Both the position numbers and the translations under genes were made by a program. 64,000 bases of DNA, from NCBI GenBank assembly GCA_030813035.1, contig JAUSTV010000001.1. One strand, 5' to 3'. The notes beneath the pieces are model-generated. The model made no database searches. It was not told where the DNA came from and saw nothing but the letters and a program-made list of their open reading frames with translations. Shown in pieces: positions 52,753 to 61,128 of the stretch. The DNA comes from Bacillus_BA fengqiuensis (GTDB lineage Bacteria > Bacillota > Bacilli > Bacillales > Bacillaceae_H). Numbering within the stretch: the first letter of the stretch is position 1; each line of letters opens with the position of its first letter.

Positions 52753-53310
52753 CTATAAATTTACGTCAAGCTTGATATGAAGGGATGGTTGACTGGCTGC
52801 TCCGATATATTGGCGTGTTTCCGATGGGGTGGAGTGCTGCAGCCTTTTTTGAATGAGCGAAATTGCGATTCCCTTAGCATACGCATGGTAGCCGAATGTT
52901 TTTCGAAGCGTGTGGGTACCGATTGGACCGCTGATCCCTGATTGTTTGGCCGCTTCATTGATAATTCGGTAAGCTTGCTGGCGCGTAATGGGTTCATTCG
53001 TTTTTCTTGATTTAAAAAGAAAATCTTCATAATGGAGAAATCCTTCTTGAATACATGATCGTAATGAGTCGCGAACATGATCGTTAAAGTAGACAGGAGG
53101 ATTTGTGTAGACAGAGGATTGCAAGTAGTGAAGAATTTCCCCGGATTCGCTCATCACATCTTTGACGTGTAAATGCAGTAAATCATGGATGCGGATACCT
53201 GTATTGATTCCAAGCAATAATAAACAATAGTCCCTTGATGAGCGGCTCTTTAAAAATGCTTTCATGGATTGAAGTTGTTGTTCATCTTTAATGGCTTCGA
53301 CCGTTTTCAT
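52753..53310 (-). CDS. Minimal tyrosine recombinase (phage integrase family)
   Basis: 185 residues comprising essentially only the catalytic domain. The Arg of box I is in LGINTGIRIHDLLHL, the HxxR of box II is HTLRKTFGYH, the further His is in QKRLQHSTPSE, and the nucleophile Tyr is in ETRQYIG. The N-terminal core-binding domain of normal integrases is absent, as in YoeC-like proteins. No phage or conjugative genes are nearby, so it is an orphan. GGGGG lies eight bases before the ATG. A perfect 11-bp inverted repeat flanks its promoter. Confidence 0.85.
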   Translation of the reverse strand: MKTVEAIKDEQQLQSMKAFLKSRSSRDYCLLLLGINTGIRIHDLLHLHVKDVMSESGEILHYLQSSVYTNPPVYFNDHVRDSLRSCIQEGFLHYEDFLFKSRKTNEPITRQQAYRIINEAAKQSGISGPIGTHTLRKTFGYHAYAKGIAISLIQKRLQHSTPSETRQYIGAASQPSLHIKLDVNL

Positions 53311-53324
53311 TACAATTCCCCCTT

Positions 53325-53364
53325 ATGTAACATAACCTAATTGTATCATAGTATTATGTTACAT
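53325..53364. promoter_or_regulatory. Perfect inverted repeat upstream of the recombinase gene
   Basis: ATGTAACATAA (53325-53335) and TTATGTTACAT (53354-53364) are exact mirror images 18 bases apart. A minus-strand -10-like TACAAT lies between them, 15 bases or more from the recombinase start. It may be an operator, or a site bound by the recombinase itself. Confidence 0.6.
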
Positions 53365-53459
53365 TAAAAATGATATGCTCTAACGATTCAAAAAATATAT
53401 CACGGCCATGCTTCGGCAAATCAGCCATCCCGGAGTATCGACGGATTATATTTATTTTT

Positions 53460-53692
53460 GGCTCTTTTCTAAAAGATTGTTGTTTTTAGATAGGTTTCTT
53501 AAAAGATAAGCGTTTAAGGTTGGTTGGAGCGGAAGGTGCGAGACTCCTGCGGGAGCAGCGGGACAGGTGAGACCCCACAGGCTGTAAGCCGAGGAGGCTC
53601 ACCGCACGCCCCGCGGAAAGCGAGTAACCTGGAGCGGAAATCAACCAATCCCCACTACTTGTTAAATAGCCACAAAGTTTGCGAAAACAGCC
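53460..53692 (+). repeat. MITE-like element, copy 2 (233 bp, full length)
   Basis: Bounded by GGCTCTTTTC and GAAAACAGCC. Perfect 8-bp target duplication TTATTTTT at 53452-53459 and 53693-53700. The interior is GC-rich with nested palindromes (CTCCTGCGGGAG; GTGAG...CTCAC) and no open frame. Confidence 0.92.
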
Positions 53693-53780
53693 TTATTTTT
53701 TAAGGCAACGGAAGAATGAGATGTAATAAGTGAGAATTCGAAAGAAAAATCCATCATACGGAGGAAGGTCAATAGAAGAA

Positions 53781-53810
53781 GGGATATTTGCGATGGCAAA
53801 TATCCCTGTT
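53781..53810 (+). terminator. Orphan hairpin between two MITE copies
   Basis: GGGATATTTGC pairs with GCAAATATCCC around GATG, followed by TGTTTT. No gene that it would end was found upstream; the rest of the 53701-54013 stretch is empty. Confidence 0.6.
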
Positions 53811-54021
53811 TTGATGAAGGAAACCGTAGCTGACTCCTACTTTTTTCTAAAAACCTAGTCAATCCTCATGGAAGATCAGCTATCAATTGCAGCCAAATTA
53901 ATCTGGTATGTTAAGTGTTTTTGTTAGTGTTTAATAAATGTAAACAAAAATCCAAATCCTTCTCAAGGTGTTCCTGCATAAGTTTTTCCGCTAATTGACT
54001 GTTTCTTTGATTTAAATAAAT

Positions 54022-54250
54022 GGCTCTTTTCTAAAAGATTGTTGTTTTTAGATAGGTTTCTTGAAAGATAACCGTTTAAGGTTGGTTGGAGCGGAAGGTG
54101 CGAGACTCCTGCGGGAGCAGCGGGACAGGTGAGACCCCACAGGCTGTAAGCCGAGGAGGCTCACCGCACGCCCCGCGGAAAGCGAGCAACCTGGAGCGGA
54201 AACCACTCCCCACCACTTGTTAAATAGCCACAAAGTTTGCGAAAACAGCC
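54022..54250 (+). repeat. MITE-like element, copy 3 (229 bp)
   Basis: Same ends and interior as copy 2. Perfect 8-bp target duplication AAATAAAT at 54014-54021 and 54251-54258. It lies just upstream of the operator array of the acid-sugar operon. Confidence 0.92.
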
Positions 54251-54300
54251 AAATAAATACAGGCTGCACAATCTTTTTTAGACATTCATCATTATATTTT

Positions 54301-54369
54301 GTGTACGAAATGATAAAAAATATATACAAAATAATAAAAAATGTATACAAAAATTAAATTTAAGTATAC
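54301..54369 (+). promoter_or_regulatory. Four operator-like sites with exact 21-bp spacing
   Basis: Hexamers GTGTAC (54301), ATATAC (54322), GTATAC (54343) and GTATAC (54364) lie exactly 21 bases apart, each within an AT-rich TGTATACAAA-like context. This is two helical turns, so all sites face the same side of the DNA. TTGTATACAA-type sequences are typical operators of GntR-family (FadR-like) repressors. No such regulator gene is adjacent. Confidence 0.6.
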
Positions 54370-54383
54370 AATTCTATTTGTAG

Positions 54384-54402
54384 ATTCGTTTTGTAAACGA
54401 AT
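54384..54402 (+). promoter_or_regulatory. Palindrome between operator array and the acid-sugar operon
   Basis: ATTCGTTT-TGT-AAACGAAT, perfect 8-bp arms with a 3-base centre. It lies about 100 bases before the first gene. Confidence 0.45.
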
Positions 54403-54456
54403 TCAACAAACTCTTTTACTCATAATAGTTTTTTTATGGTTTAAATCTTTCTGTTT

Positions 54457-54470
54457 TGTAAGCGTACACA
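54457..54470 (+). promoter_or_regulatory. CcpA cre box of the acid-sugar operon
   Basis: TGTAAGCGTACACA matches the cre consensus TGWAANCGNTNWCA with one mismatch, 33 bases before the start of the dehydrogenase gene. Confidence 0.6.
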
Positions 54471-54502
54471 ATAAGAAACTTTAGCTTATGGAGGTAACAA
54501 AA

Positions 54503-55402
54503 ATGAAAAAGCATATTGGTTTTATTGGCTTAGGGATCATGGGAAAGCCCATGGCATTGAATTTAATACATGCAGGACACCCTTTAACGGTGTATGACAT
54601 CAATAAAGAAGCTGTAGAAGCATTAGCGAACTCGGGTGCGGTTGCTGCTGACTCTCTAAAAGCTGTTGGAGAAAACAGTGACATTATCATCACCATGCTT
54701 CCGGCTTCCAATCATGTGAAAGAAGTAGTGTTGGGAGAAAATGGGGTAATTAAAAGTGCAAAAGCAGGAACAGTAGTCATTGATATGAGTTCTATTACAC
54801 CAGTTGTATCAAAGGAAATTGCAAGCGAACTTGCTAAAGCGGGGATTGAAATGCTGGATGCCCCTGTAAGCGGGGGAGAACCAAAAGCCATTGACGGCAC
54901 TCTTGCTATTATGGTCGGCGGCAAGGAAGAAGTGTTTGAGCAAGTCAAGGATGTTCTTTACTGCATGGGGGAGAACGTGACATTAGTAGGTGAGAACGGC
55001 TGTGGTACTACGGCAAAGCTGGCGAACCAGGTTATTGTCAATTTGAATATCGCGGCAATGTCGGAAGCCCTTGTTTTAGCAGCAAAAGCTGGAATTGATA
55101 TTCAAAAGATGTATGAGGCCATTAGAGGAGGACTTGCAGGAAGCGCTGTGCTAGATGCGAAAGTGCCGCTAATTCTTGAAAGAAATTTTGTAGCAGGCGG
55201 CAGAATCGATATCAATCTTAAAGATATTACAAATGTCATGGACACTGCACACGAAATTGGTGTTCCATTACCGCTGTCCAGCCAGCTTCTAGAAATCTTC
55301 CATGCCTTGAAGGTGGATGGAAAAGCAAGCCATGATCACGGCGGGATTGTACAGTATTATGAAAAACTGGCAAATGTTGAAGTAAGGGGTTCTCAAAAAT
55401 GA
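54503..55402 (+). CDS. Beta-hydroxyacid dehydrogenase (tartronate-semialdehyde/tetronate type)
   Basis: 299 residues from the ATG at 54503 with GGAGGT upstream. The N-terminal Rossmann domain has GFIGLGIMGKPMALNL. The substrate signature DAPVSGGEPKAIDGTLAIMV and the catalytic Lys in GTTAKLANQVI are seen, with NLKDITN in the C-terminal helical domain. The family includes 2-hydroxy-3-oxopropionate reductase (GarR) and L-threonate dehydrogenase (LtnD). The adjacent DUF1537 kinase favours an LtnD-like role on a four-carbon acid. It overlaps the kinase start by 4 bases (ATGA). Confidence 0.85.
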   Translation: MKKHIGFIGLGIMGKPMALNLIHAGHPLTVYDINKEAVEALANSGAVAADSLKAVGENSDIIITMLPASNHVKEVVLGENGVIKSAKAGTVVIDMSSITPVVSKEIASELAKAGIEMLDAPVSGGEPKAIDGTLAIMVGGKEEVFEQVKDVLYCMGENVTLVGENGCGTTAKLANQVIVNLNIAAMSEALVLAAKAGIDIQKMYEAIRGGLAGSAVLDAKVPLILERNFVAGGRIDINLKDITNVMDTAHEIGVPLPLSSQLLEIFHALKVDGKASHDHGGIVQYYEKLANVEVRGSQK

Positions 55403-56835
55403 ATACTAATAAAAAGCTCGTAAAAGATGTGTTTACTCATATACCCGCAGTAGATGCAGATGCTGTGAAGGATTTACTGGAAAGAGAATTACTTGATTTT
55501 AACAAAAAGATTATCGTACTTGATGACGATCCTACGGGTGTACAAACTGTTCACGGTATTTCAGTTTATACGGATTGGACGTTAGAAAGTATCGAGAAAG
55601 GGTTTAGGGAGGAAAACTCTATGTTTTTCCTGCTGACCAATTCCAGAGGGTTTACTGCCTCTGAAACAGAAAGTGCCCATAAAGAAATTGCTTCAAATGT
55701 TTCGCAGGTTGCCAAGAAGCTTAATAAGGAATTTATCATCATCAGCCGCGGCGATTCGACATTAAGAGGACATTATCCTTTAGAAACAAAGGTAGTAAAA
55801 GAAACAATTGAATCAAGCTCTGACATTACCTTTGATGGAGAAGTATTATTTCCATTCTTCAAAGAGGGCGGCCGTTTCACGATTGATAATATCCACTATG
55901 TGCAATATGAAGAATATTTAGTGCCGGCCGGTGAAACGGAATTTGCGAAAGACAGAACATTTGGTTATACAAAATCCCATTTAGGTGAATGGGTTGAAGA
56001 AAAGTCAAATGGTGAATTTAAGGCTGAAGGTACAACCTATATATCGCTTGAAAGTTTGCGATCACTCGACATCGAAACCATTACAAACCAATTACTGCAT
56101 GTAACTGACTTCAATAAAGTAGTGGTGAATGCGGTTGACTATGTGGATGTAAAAATCTTTACTATTGCCCTAATTAAGGCCATGAAATTAGGGAAAAACT
56201 TTCTATTTAGAAGTGCGGCTGCATTTACAAAAGTAATGGGGGGAGTGGCCGATCGAGGCCTGCTTACCAAATCTGACCTCATTAAAGAGGAATTGAATCA
56301 TGGGGGATTAATCATTGTCGGATCCCATGTTAAAAAGACAACCGAGCAGCTGGAAGAATTGAAAACATGCGATTTCATTGAGTTTGTTGAATTTAATGTT
56401 CATCTTGTATTGGAGCCTGAAAAATTTCAATCTGAAGTAGATAGAGTAATAGAGGTATGTGAACAGCTGATTCGTTCGGGTAAAAATGTTGCCGTTTACA
56501 CAAGAAGAGAAAGACTGGATCTTGGTGAAGGAAAAAAAGAAGAAGAACTGAAGCTTTCCGTGAAAATCTCCGATGCTGTCACGAGTATCGTTCAACGATT
56601 GGAAGTTAGACCCAATTACATTATTGCCAAGGGTGGCATTACATCCAGTGATATCGGAACAAAGGGACTTGAAGTAAAAAGAGCAACTGTTGCCGGCCAA
56701 ATAAAGCCGGGAATTCCGGTTTGGACAACAGGGGAAGAAAGCAAGTTTCCAGGAATAGCGTATGTTGTCTTTCCCGGCAATGTCGGAACCAAGGATACAT
56801 TAAGAGAAGTGGCCGAGATTTTAAGTAAGCGGTAA
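55399..56835 (+). CDS. DUF1537 four-carbon acid sugar kinase
   Basis: 478 residues. The N-terminal domain has the family motif IVLDDDPTGVQTVHG and SRGDSTLRGHYPLET; the C-terminal nucleotide-binding domain has AKGGITSSDIGTKGL and PGNVGTKDTL. Characterised relatives phosphorylate 3-oxo-tetronate (OtnK/LtnK), D-erythronate or D-threonate. In those pathways the phosphorylated product goes to an OtnC aldolase or a PdxA2 dehydrogenase, neither of which is present here. The exact substrate is not determined. Confidence 0.87.
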   Translation: MNTNKKLVKDVFTHIPAVDADAVKDLLERELLDFNKKIIVLDDDPTGVQTVHGISVYTDWTLESIEKGFREENSMFFLLTNSRGFTASETESAHKEIASNVSQVAKKLNKEFIIISRGDSTLRGHYPLETKVVKETIESSSDITFDGEVLFPFFKEGGRFTIDNIHYVQYEEYLVPAGETEFAKDRTFGYTKSHLGEWVEEKSNGEFKAEGTTYISLESLRSLDIETITNQLLHVTDFNKVVVNAVDYVDVKIFTIALIKAMKLGKNFLFRSAAAFTKVMGGVADRGLLTKSDLIKEELNHGGLIIVGSHVKKTTEQLEELKTCDFIEFVEFNVHLVLEPEKFQSEVDRVIEVCEQLIRSGKNVAVYTRRERLDLGEGKKEEELKLSVKISDAVTSIVQRLEVRPNYIIAKGGITSSDIGTKGLEVKRATVAGQIKPGIPVWTTGEESKFPGIAYVVFPGNVGTKDTLREVAEILSKR

Positions 56836-56917
56836 CACAAACGGTTAAAACAATAAACATTACTAGACGTGAAGAGAAGAAACAGAGGATTTAACAACAG
56901 AAAAGGGGGTCATCGTA

Positions 56918-58276
56918 ATGGATTCGATTTTTGGTTTAAGTCATAATGTTAGTCTATTGTTATATGCAGTTATCGCGATTGTAGGTTTAATCGTATTAAT
57001 AGCCAAGTTCAACACCAATCCTTTCGTAGCGCTTATTTTTGCAGCGTTGTTTATGGGCTTGATCTCCGGAATGAAACTGCCTGACATTCTTACTGCTTTT
57101 CAAGAAGGGGTCGCGGGTGTTTTAGGCTTTATCGCCATTGTTCTGGGACTTGGAACAATGCTTGGAAAAATGATGGCCGAATCAGGAGGGGCAGAACGTA
57201 TTGCCCGGACGCTTGTCAATGTTTTTGGTGAAAAGAATGTCCACTGGGCGATGATGGTCGTAGCGGTCATTTGCGGAATTCCAGTGTTCATACAAGTAGG
57301 GGTTGTCTTGTTATTCCCGCTCGTATTCGTTATTGCAAAACATACTGGTACTTCTCTAGTGAAAATTGGCCTTTCACTAGTTGCAGGTCTTGCGGTTGTG
57401 CACAGTCTTGTGCCTCCTCACCCTGCAGCTATGCTGGCAGTAGACATTTTTAAAGCAGATTTAGGAAAAACGATTCTCTTAGCTCTAATTGTGGCTTTTC
57501 CTGCTGCAGCTGTAGCGGGTCCAATGTATGGTTCGTTTATTTCAAAAAGAATTAAAGCGGAACCTAAACCTGAAATGGTAAAGCAATTTACAGAGTCGGA
57601 ACGTGAGGATTTGCCTGGATTTTGGATTACTCTTTTCACGATCCTTCTTCCTGTTATTCTAATGCTGTTTGCAACAATCGTAGATGTTAATTTACCACCT
57701 GAAAATACATTCCGACAAGTTGTTGATTTTATCGGAAGTCCGCTTGTGGCTCTTCTTCTTTCCTTAACGTTTGCTTTTTATTCGTTTGGATTTGCCCGCG
57801 GATACAACGGAAAACAAATTTTGAAGTTTACGAATGAATGTTTAGGACCGGTAGCTTCCATTGTATTGCTTATCGGTGCCGGCGGTGGTTTCAACAAAGT
57901 ATTAACTGCCAGCGGAGTGGGTGAAGCCATCGCTCAACTTGCTAATGATGCACATCTTTCTCCAATTATATTAGGTTTCTTAATTGCAGGATTGATCCGT
58001 GCCGCTGTAGGTTCTGCTACAGTTGCTATGACAACAGCGGCAGGCATTGTGGCGCCTATTGCTGCAACCATGCCTGGTGTGAGCCCTGAATTATTAGTTC
58101 TTTCAGTAGGGGCAGGCTCCATCATGCTCTCGCATGTTAATGATTCCGGATTCTGGCTCATTAAAGAATACCTCAATACGTCCGTTCCTGACACATTAAA
58201 AACTTGGACGGTTATGGAAACCATTTTATCTTTTGTCGCATTTGCTATGGTTTTATTACTTGATGTATTCATTTAG
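56918..58276 (+). CDS. GntP-family acid-sugar permease
   Basis: 452 residues with about 12-14 membrane helices of the gluconate:H+ symporter family (LVPPHPAAMLAVDIFKADLG, GFARGYNGKQILKFTNECLG, LSHVNDSGFWLIKEYL). It imports a sugar acid, presumably the substrate of the dehydrogenase and kinase upstream. GGGGGTC precedes the ATG. It lies 82 bases after the kinase and is the last gene of the operon. Confidence 0.9.
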   Translation: MDSIFGLSHNVSLLLYAVIAIVGLIVLIAKFNTNPFVALIFAALFMGLISGMKLPDILTAFQEGVAGVLGFIAIVLGLGTMLGKMMAESGGAERIARTLVNVFGEKNVHWAMMVVAVICGIPVFIQVGVVLLFPLVFVIAKHTGTSLVKIGLSLVAGLAVVHSLVPPHPAAMLAVDIFKADLGKTILLALIVAFPAAAVAGPMYGSFISKRIKAEPKPEMVKQFTESEREDLPGFWITLFTILLPVILMLFATIVDVNLPPENTFRQVVDFIGSPLVALLLSLTFAFYSFGFARGYNGKQILKFTNECLGPVASIVLLIGAGGGFNKVLTASGVGEAIAQLANDAHLSPIILGFLIAGLIRAAVGSATVAMTTAAGIVAPIAATMPGVSPELLVLSVGAGSIMLSHVNDSGFWLIKEYLNTSVPDTLKTWTVMETILSFVAFAMVLLLDVFI

Positions 58277-58342
58277 TTTTACAGAGAGGCTTATAGGGAA
58301 CTTATTGATAAAGTTATCAAAGCACAATTTGATATACACAAA

Positions 58343-58576
58343 GGCTGTTTTCGTAAACTTTGTTGCTATTTAACAAGTAGTGGGGAGTGGTTGATTTCCG
58401 CTCCAGGTTGCTCGCTTTCCGCGGGGCGTGCGGTGAGCCTCCTCGGCTTACAGCCTGTGGGGTCTTACCTGTCCCGCTGCTCTAAGCAGGAGTCTCGCAC
58501 CTTCCGCTCCAACCAACCTTAAACGGTTATCTTTCAAGAAACCTATCTAAAAACAACAATCTTTTAGAAAAGAGTC
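58343..58576 (-). repeat. MITE-like element, copy 4 (234 bp, inverted)
   Basis: Starts GGCTGTTTTC and ends GAAAAGAGTC (the expected last bases GCC read GTC). Perfect 8-bp target duplication TACACAAA at 58335-58342 and 58577-58584. It is inserted between the gntP-type gene and its terminator, in opposite orientation to the other copies. Confidence 0.92.
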
Positions 58577-58582
58577 TACACA

Positions 58583-58618
58583 AAAAACCCTTAGATTTCA
58601 TGAAATCTAAGGGTTTTT
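58583..58618 (+). terminator. Terminator of the acid-sugar operon
   Basis: A perfect 18-bp palindrome with AAAAA and TTTTT ends. The MITE copy lies immediately upstream, and its right-hand duplication overlaps the first two bases. It may also serve the convergent gene at 58741. Confidence 0.85.
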
Positions 58619-58740
58619 GCGTTTAATCCCGTTATTATATCGACTAGATACGAATGGTATGTTGCTGTGTAAGAAAAGGGAACAAAACTGCATGTTGTAA
58701 AAGGAGAAAAACCCCGATCGCTGCCTTCCATAAAATAGCC

Positions 58741-59397
58741 CTACAGTTCATACGGCTCTTGAGCGGGACCTGCGGATGTTTGATTTTCAAAGCCGATCAA
58801 GTTATTGATGGTTATTTTCATATTTTCGTACTGAGACATAAAGTGATATTGATTCGGCCTTGGCGTCTCGCACTGGATGAAGGAGGCCTGTCTGTTCTTA
58901 TTGATATACTCTATTTTTAAATGCCCAAAGTGCCGGTTAAGTGTTTTTCCGTCTTCATCAGTTTCCTTTTTTGTTACCTTAGAGTATTCCGCTTTTTCGA
59001 TTCTGGCGAGAGGAATGATGGCTGCTTTATTAATCATAATTTTATCGTTGTATAATTCGATTCTGGAGACGATATCGCTGTCTATCCCATCTGCGAAACG
59101 AACATGGCCGTGAATGGTCAACTTTACACTGTTTTCAGAGGATGGAGCTTCCTCATTTTTTCTCCTTAGATATAAAAAATAAACAAGAAATGCGGCTGGA
59201 AAGACTACTAAAACGAATATAAATGCGCCTATTTTAATCACCTCATCTAGTACATTTTTAGCGATCGCATAATTTCTTATGTAATAATTCGATAAACCGG
59301 GGTTATACTCCTTCGACAAAAAGTCCCAATATTTTGGAAATGCCTCTTTTTTTGAGAAAGGGATTAAAACACCTCCAGTTGTCTTTAGATAGTCCAT
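58741..59397 (-). CDS. Hypothetical single-pass membrane protein
   Basis: 218 residues. The N-terminal 50 residues are soluble (GVLIPFSKKEAFPKYWDFLS), followed by one strong membrane helix (about 56-77, FIFVLVVFPAAFLVYFLYLR) and a C-terminal cytoplasmic beta-rich domain (about 90-200) that could be PH-like (VSRIELYNDKIMINKAAIIPLARIEKAEYSK). No family was recognised. The start has only a weak ribosome site (CAGGT); GGAGGT lies further inside the frame without an obvious start, so the 5' end is uncertain. Confidence 0.55.
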   Translation of the reverse strand: MDYLKTTGGVLIPFSKKEAFPKYWDFLSKEYNPGLSNYYIRNYAIAKNVLDEVIKIGAFIFVLVVFPAAFLVYFLYLRRKNEEAPSSENSVKLTIHGHVRFADGIDSDIVSRIELYNDKIMINKAAIIPLARIEKAEYSKVTKKETDEDGKTLNRHFGHLKIEYINKNRQASFIQCETPRPNQYHFMSQYENMKITINNLIGFENQTSAGPAQEPYEL

Positions 59398-59718
59398 ACC
59401 TGTTTAATATGAATAAGAGGTGTTATGTAAGAAGAGGTAACAAATCTATATGTTAGATAAGCAAAGAGCGCTTTCGGAAAGGAACTGGAGGTACCTTTAT
59501 ATACTATTAAGTGATCATTTCATGAGATTTCCTACATTGAATGATCATGTAAATACAGAAAGTATGTAAGATTCTTTTACAAAAGTGAAGATGCTGACAC
59601 ATGACTTTTATATAATGAACGTACAACAGGTTTTACAAAAATGAGGCAGAGCAGAGTGCGTTGAGAAGGAATTGAAACGAGTTATGTTCAAAACTTCACA
59701 TATTTGGAGATGAAGAAA
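59398..59718. other. Upstream region of lrgAB
   Basis: A TATAAT (59611-59616) lies about 100 bases before lrgA, but the TTGACA-like element nearby (CTGACA, 59594) is too close to be its -35, which would fit an activator-dependent promoter such as one driven by LytT. No gene is present. Confidence 0.4.
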
Positions 59719-60087
59719 GTGAAAATGGGAAAAATCATCCTGCAAATTGGACTATTATCGATTTTTTATACAATAGGTACATGGATTCAACAAGCTTTTC
59801 AGCTCGTGATTCCAGGCAGCTTAATCGGAATGTTTTTGTTGTTTGGGTTATTGGCGGCAAACATTCTCCCGTTACATTGGTTTGAATTGGGAGGGGAAAC
59901 GCTTTTGGCGGTTATGCCGTTTTTGTTGCTCCCGTCTACTGTCGGATTAATGGACTATGGTTCGTTTCTCATGCAAAAAGGGGTAAATCTGTTTGTCACT
60001 ACCGTCATTAGCACGTTCTTAATCATTGTCATTGCAGGCCATACGGGACAATATCTTGCAAATAGAAAGGAAAAGAAAATATCATGA
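59719..60087 (+). CDS. lrgA: LrgA/CidA-family holin-like protein
   Basis: About 122 residues from the GTG at 59719 (GGAGA eight bases upstream; ATG at 59710 or 59725 also possible). Four membrane helices with the family signature VIPGSLIGMFLLFGLLAANI and LLPSTVGLMDYG. With LrgB it forms a membrane pair. The B. subtilis homologues PftA/PftB carry pyruvate and are induced by LytST, which is also encoded in this window. Its stop overlaps the lrgB start by 4 bases. Confidence 0.88.
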   Translation: MKMGKIILQIGLLSIFYTIGTWIQQAFQLVIPGSLIGMFLLFGLLAANILPLHWFELGGETLLAVMPFLLLPSTVGLMDYGSFLMQKGVNLFVTTVISTFLIIVIAGHTGQYLANRKEKKIS

Positions 60088-60773
60088 ATATGTTGATTAC
60101 AATCGGTTGGGTTGTTCTTACTGTTGTGTTGTATAAGGTGAGCAAACGGCTTTATAAATGGCTCCCCACGCCCTTTACCATCCCGCTGCTCACGGCCACT
60201 GCACTCATGATCGCACTGCTGCTGTTTTTCCACATACCGTACGAAACGTATATGAAGGAGGGGGGAGGCTGGATTACGAAGCTTCTTGGTCCGGGTATTG
60301 TTGCCTTTGCGATTCCATTATATAAACAGCGCCGCATGTTAAAAAAATATATACTGCCGATCAGCGGCGGTGTTGTCGTCGGAACCACTGTAGCCATCTT
60401 AAGTGATGTAGCCATTTCGTTCATGTTCGGAACGGATAAAAGTCTCATTCTAACGACTTTACCCAAATCGGTCACGATGCCGGTTGCTATGGATGTGTCG
60501 CAACAAATTGGAGGTGTCCCGTCCTTAACGGCCGCATTCGTCGTCATAGCGGGAATAACCGGGGTCATTACCGGTCCGATGCTTTTGAAATGGAGCCGCG
60601 TGACGAATTTTATCGGAAAAGGGATCGGCTTTGGCTGCTCATCCCACATTATGGGAGTAACCGAATCCATGAAAAACGATGAGCGTGAAGGAGTCATCGG
60701 TTCAGTGACGATGACGTTAACCGCCGTTTTAACTTGTTTGCTGGGCCCTTTATTTGCAGGAATTTTCATATAG
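60084..60773 (+). CDS. lrgB: LrgB-family membrane protein
   Basis: 229 residues, six to seven membrane helices, with the LrgB signatures LGPGIVAFAIPLYKQR, ILTTLPKSVTMPVAMDVS and GCSSHIMGVTESMKNDEREG. It is the partner of LrgA in a putative pyruvate channel or murein hydrolase export system. Translationally coupled to lrgA. No clear terminator was found right behind it. Confidence 0.92.
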   Translation: MNMLITIGWVVLTVVLYKVSKRLYKWLPTPFTIPLLTATALMIALLLFFHIPYETYMKEGGGWITKLLGPGIVAFAIPLYKQRRMLKKYILPISGGVVVGTTVAILSDVAISFMFGTDKSLILTTLPKSVTMPVAMDVSQQIGGVPSLTAAFVVIAGITGVITGPMLLKWSRVTNFIGKGIGFGCSSHIMGVTESMKNDEREGVIGSVTMTLTAVLTCLLGPLFAGIFI

Positions 60774-61093
60774 AAGATTTCACAAGGAAATGCTTCCGAT
60801 TTTCAGCTTCGTCCCAACCATTTAAGCTTCATCTTTTTCTGAAGCCTTTTTGAATTTTAGGTATACGTTTAATCAAAAAGCTCTGTTAAACGTTGCTGTG
60901 GATTTTCCTGTAGCCCGTTTATATACGTGCAACATCCCAACATATCCAAGTGGAATATGAACCTTATAGAATGGCAAAATGGATTGACCGCCGTACTGCT
61001 CAAAAACAGGATGATGAACTGTTTACTCATGCAGTGCCAGCTAAGAGTAAAAGCTATTTTTAAAAGATTGTTTTCTTAAAATCTATGAATACT
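60774..61093. other. Gap with decayed sequence
   Basis: Near 60880 a segment resembles one end of the mini-element at 25432. From about 60943 a frame reads QVEYEPYRMAKWIDRRTAQ and ends with TAA at about 61063, which looks like the decayed end of a gene (perhaps a release-factor-3-like C-terminus, weakly supported). No intact gene is present. Confidence 0.35.
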
Positions 61094-61128
61094 AAAAAAA
61101 GGCTGGGAAAGGAACTCTTTTCCCAGCC
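61094..61128 (-). terminator. Terminator of the DUF2294 gene
   Basis: GGCTGGGAAA pairs with TTTCCCAGCC, and the minus-strand side is followed by seven T. Confidence 0.8.

Noticed and set aside
54022..58576. Composite transposon: acid-sugar operon flanked by inverted MITE copies 3 and 4
   Set aside because: Each copy has its own perfect 8-bp duplication (AAATAAAT for copy 3, TACACAAA for copy 4). A composite mover would show one duplication outside the pair, so the copies inserted independently.
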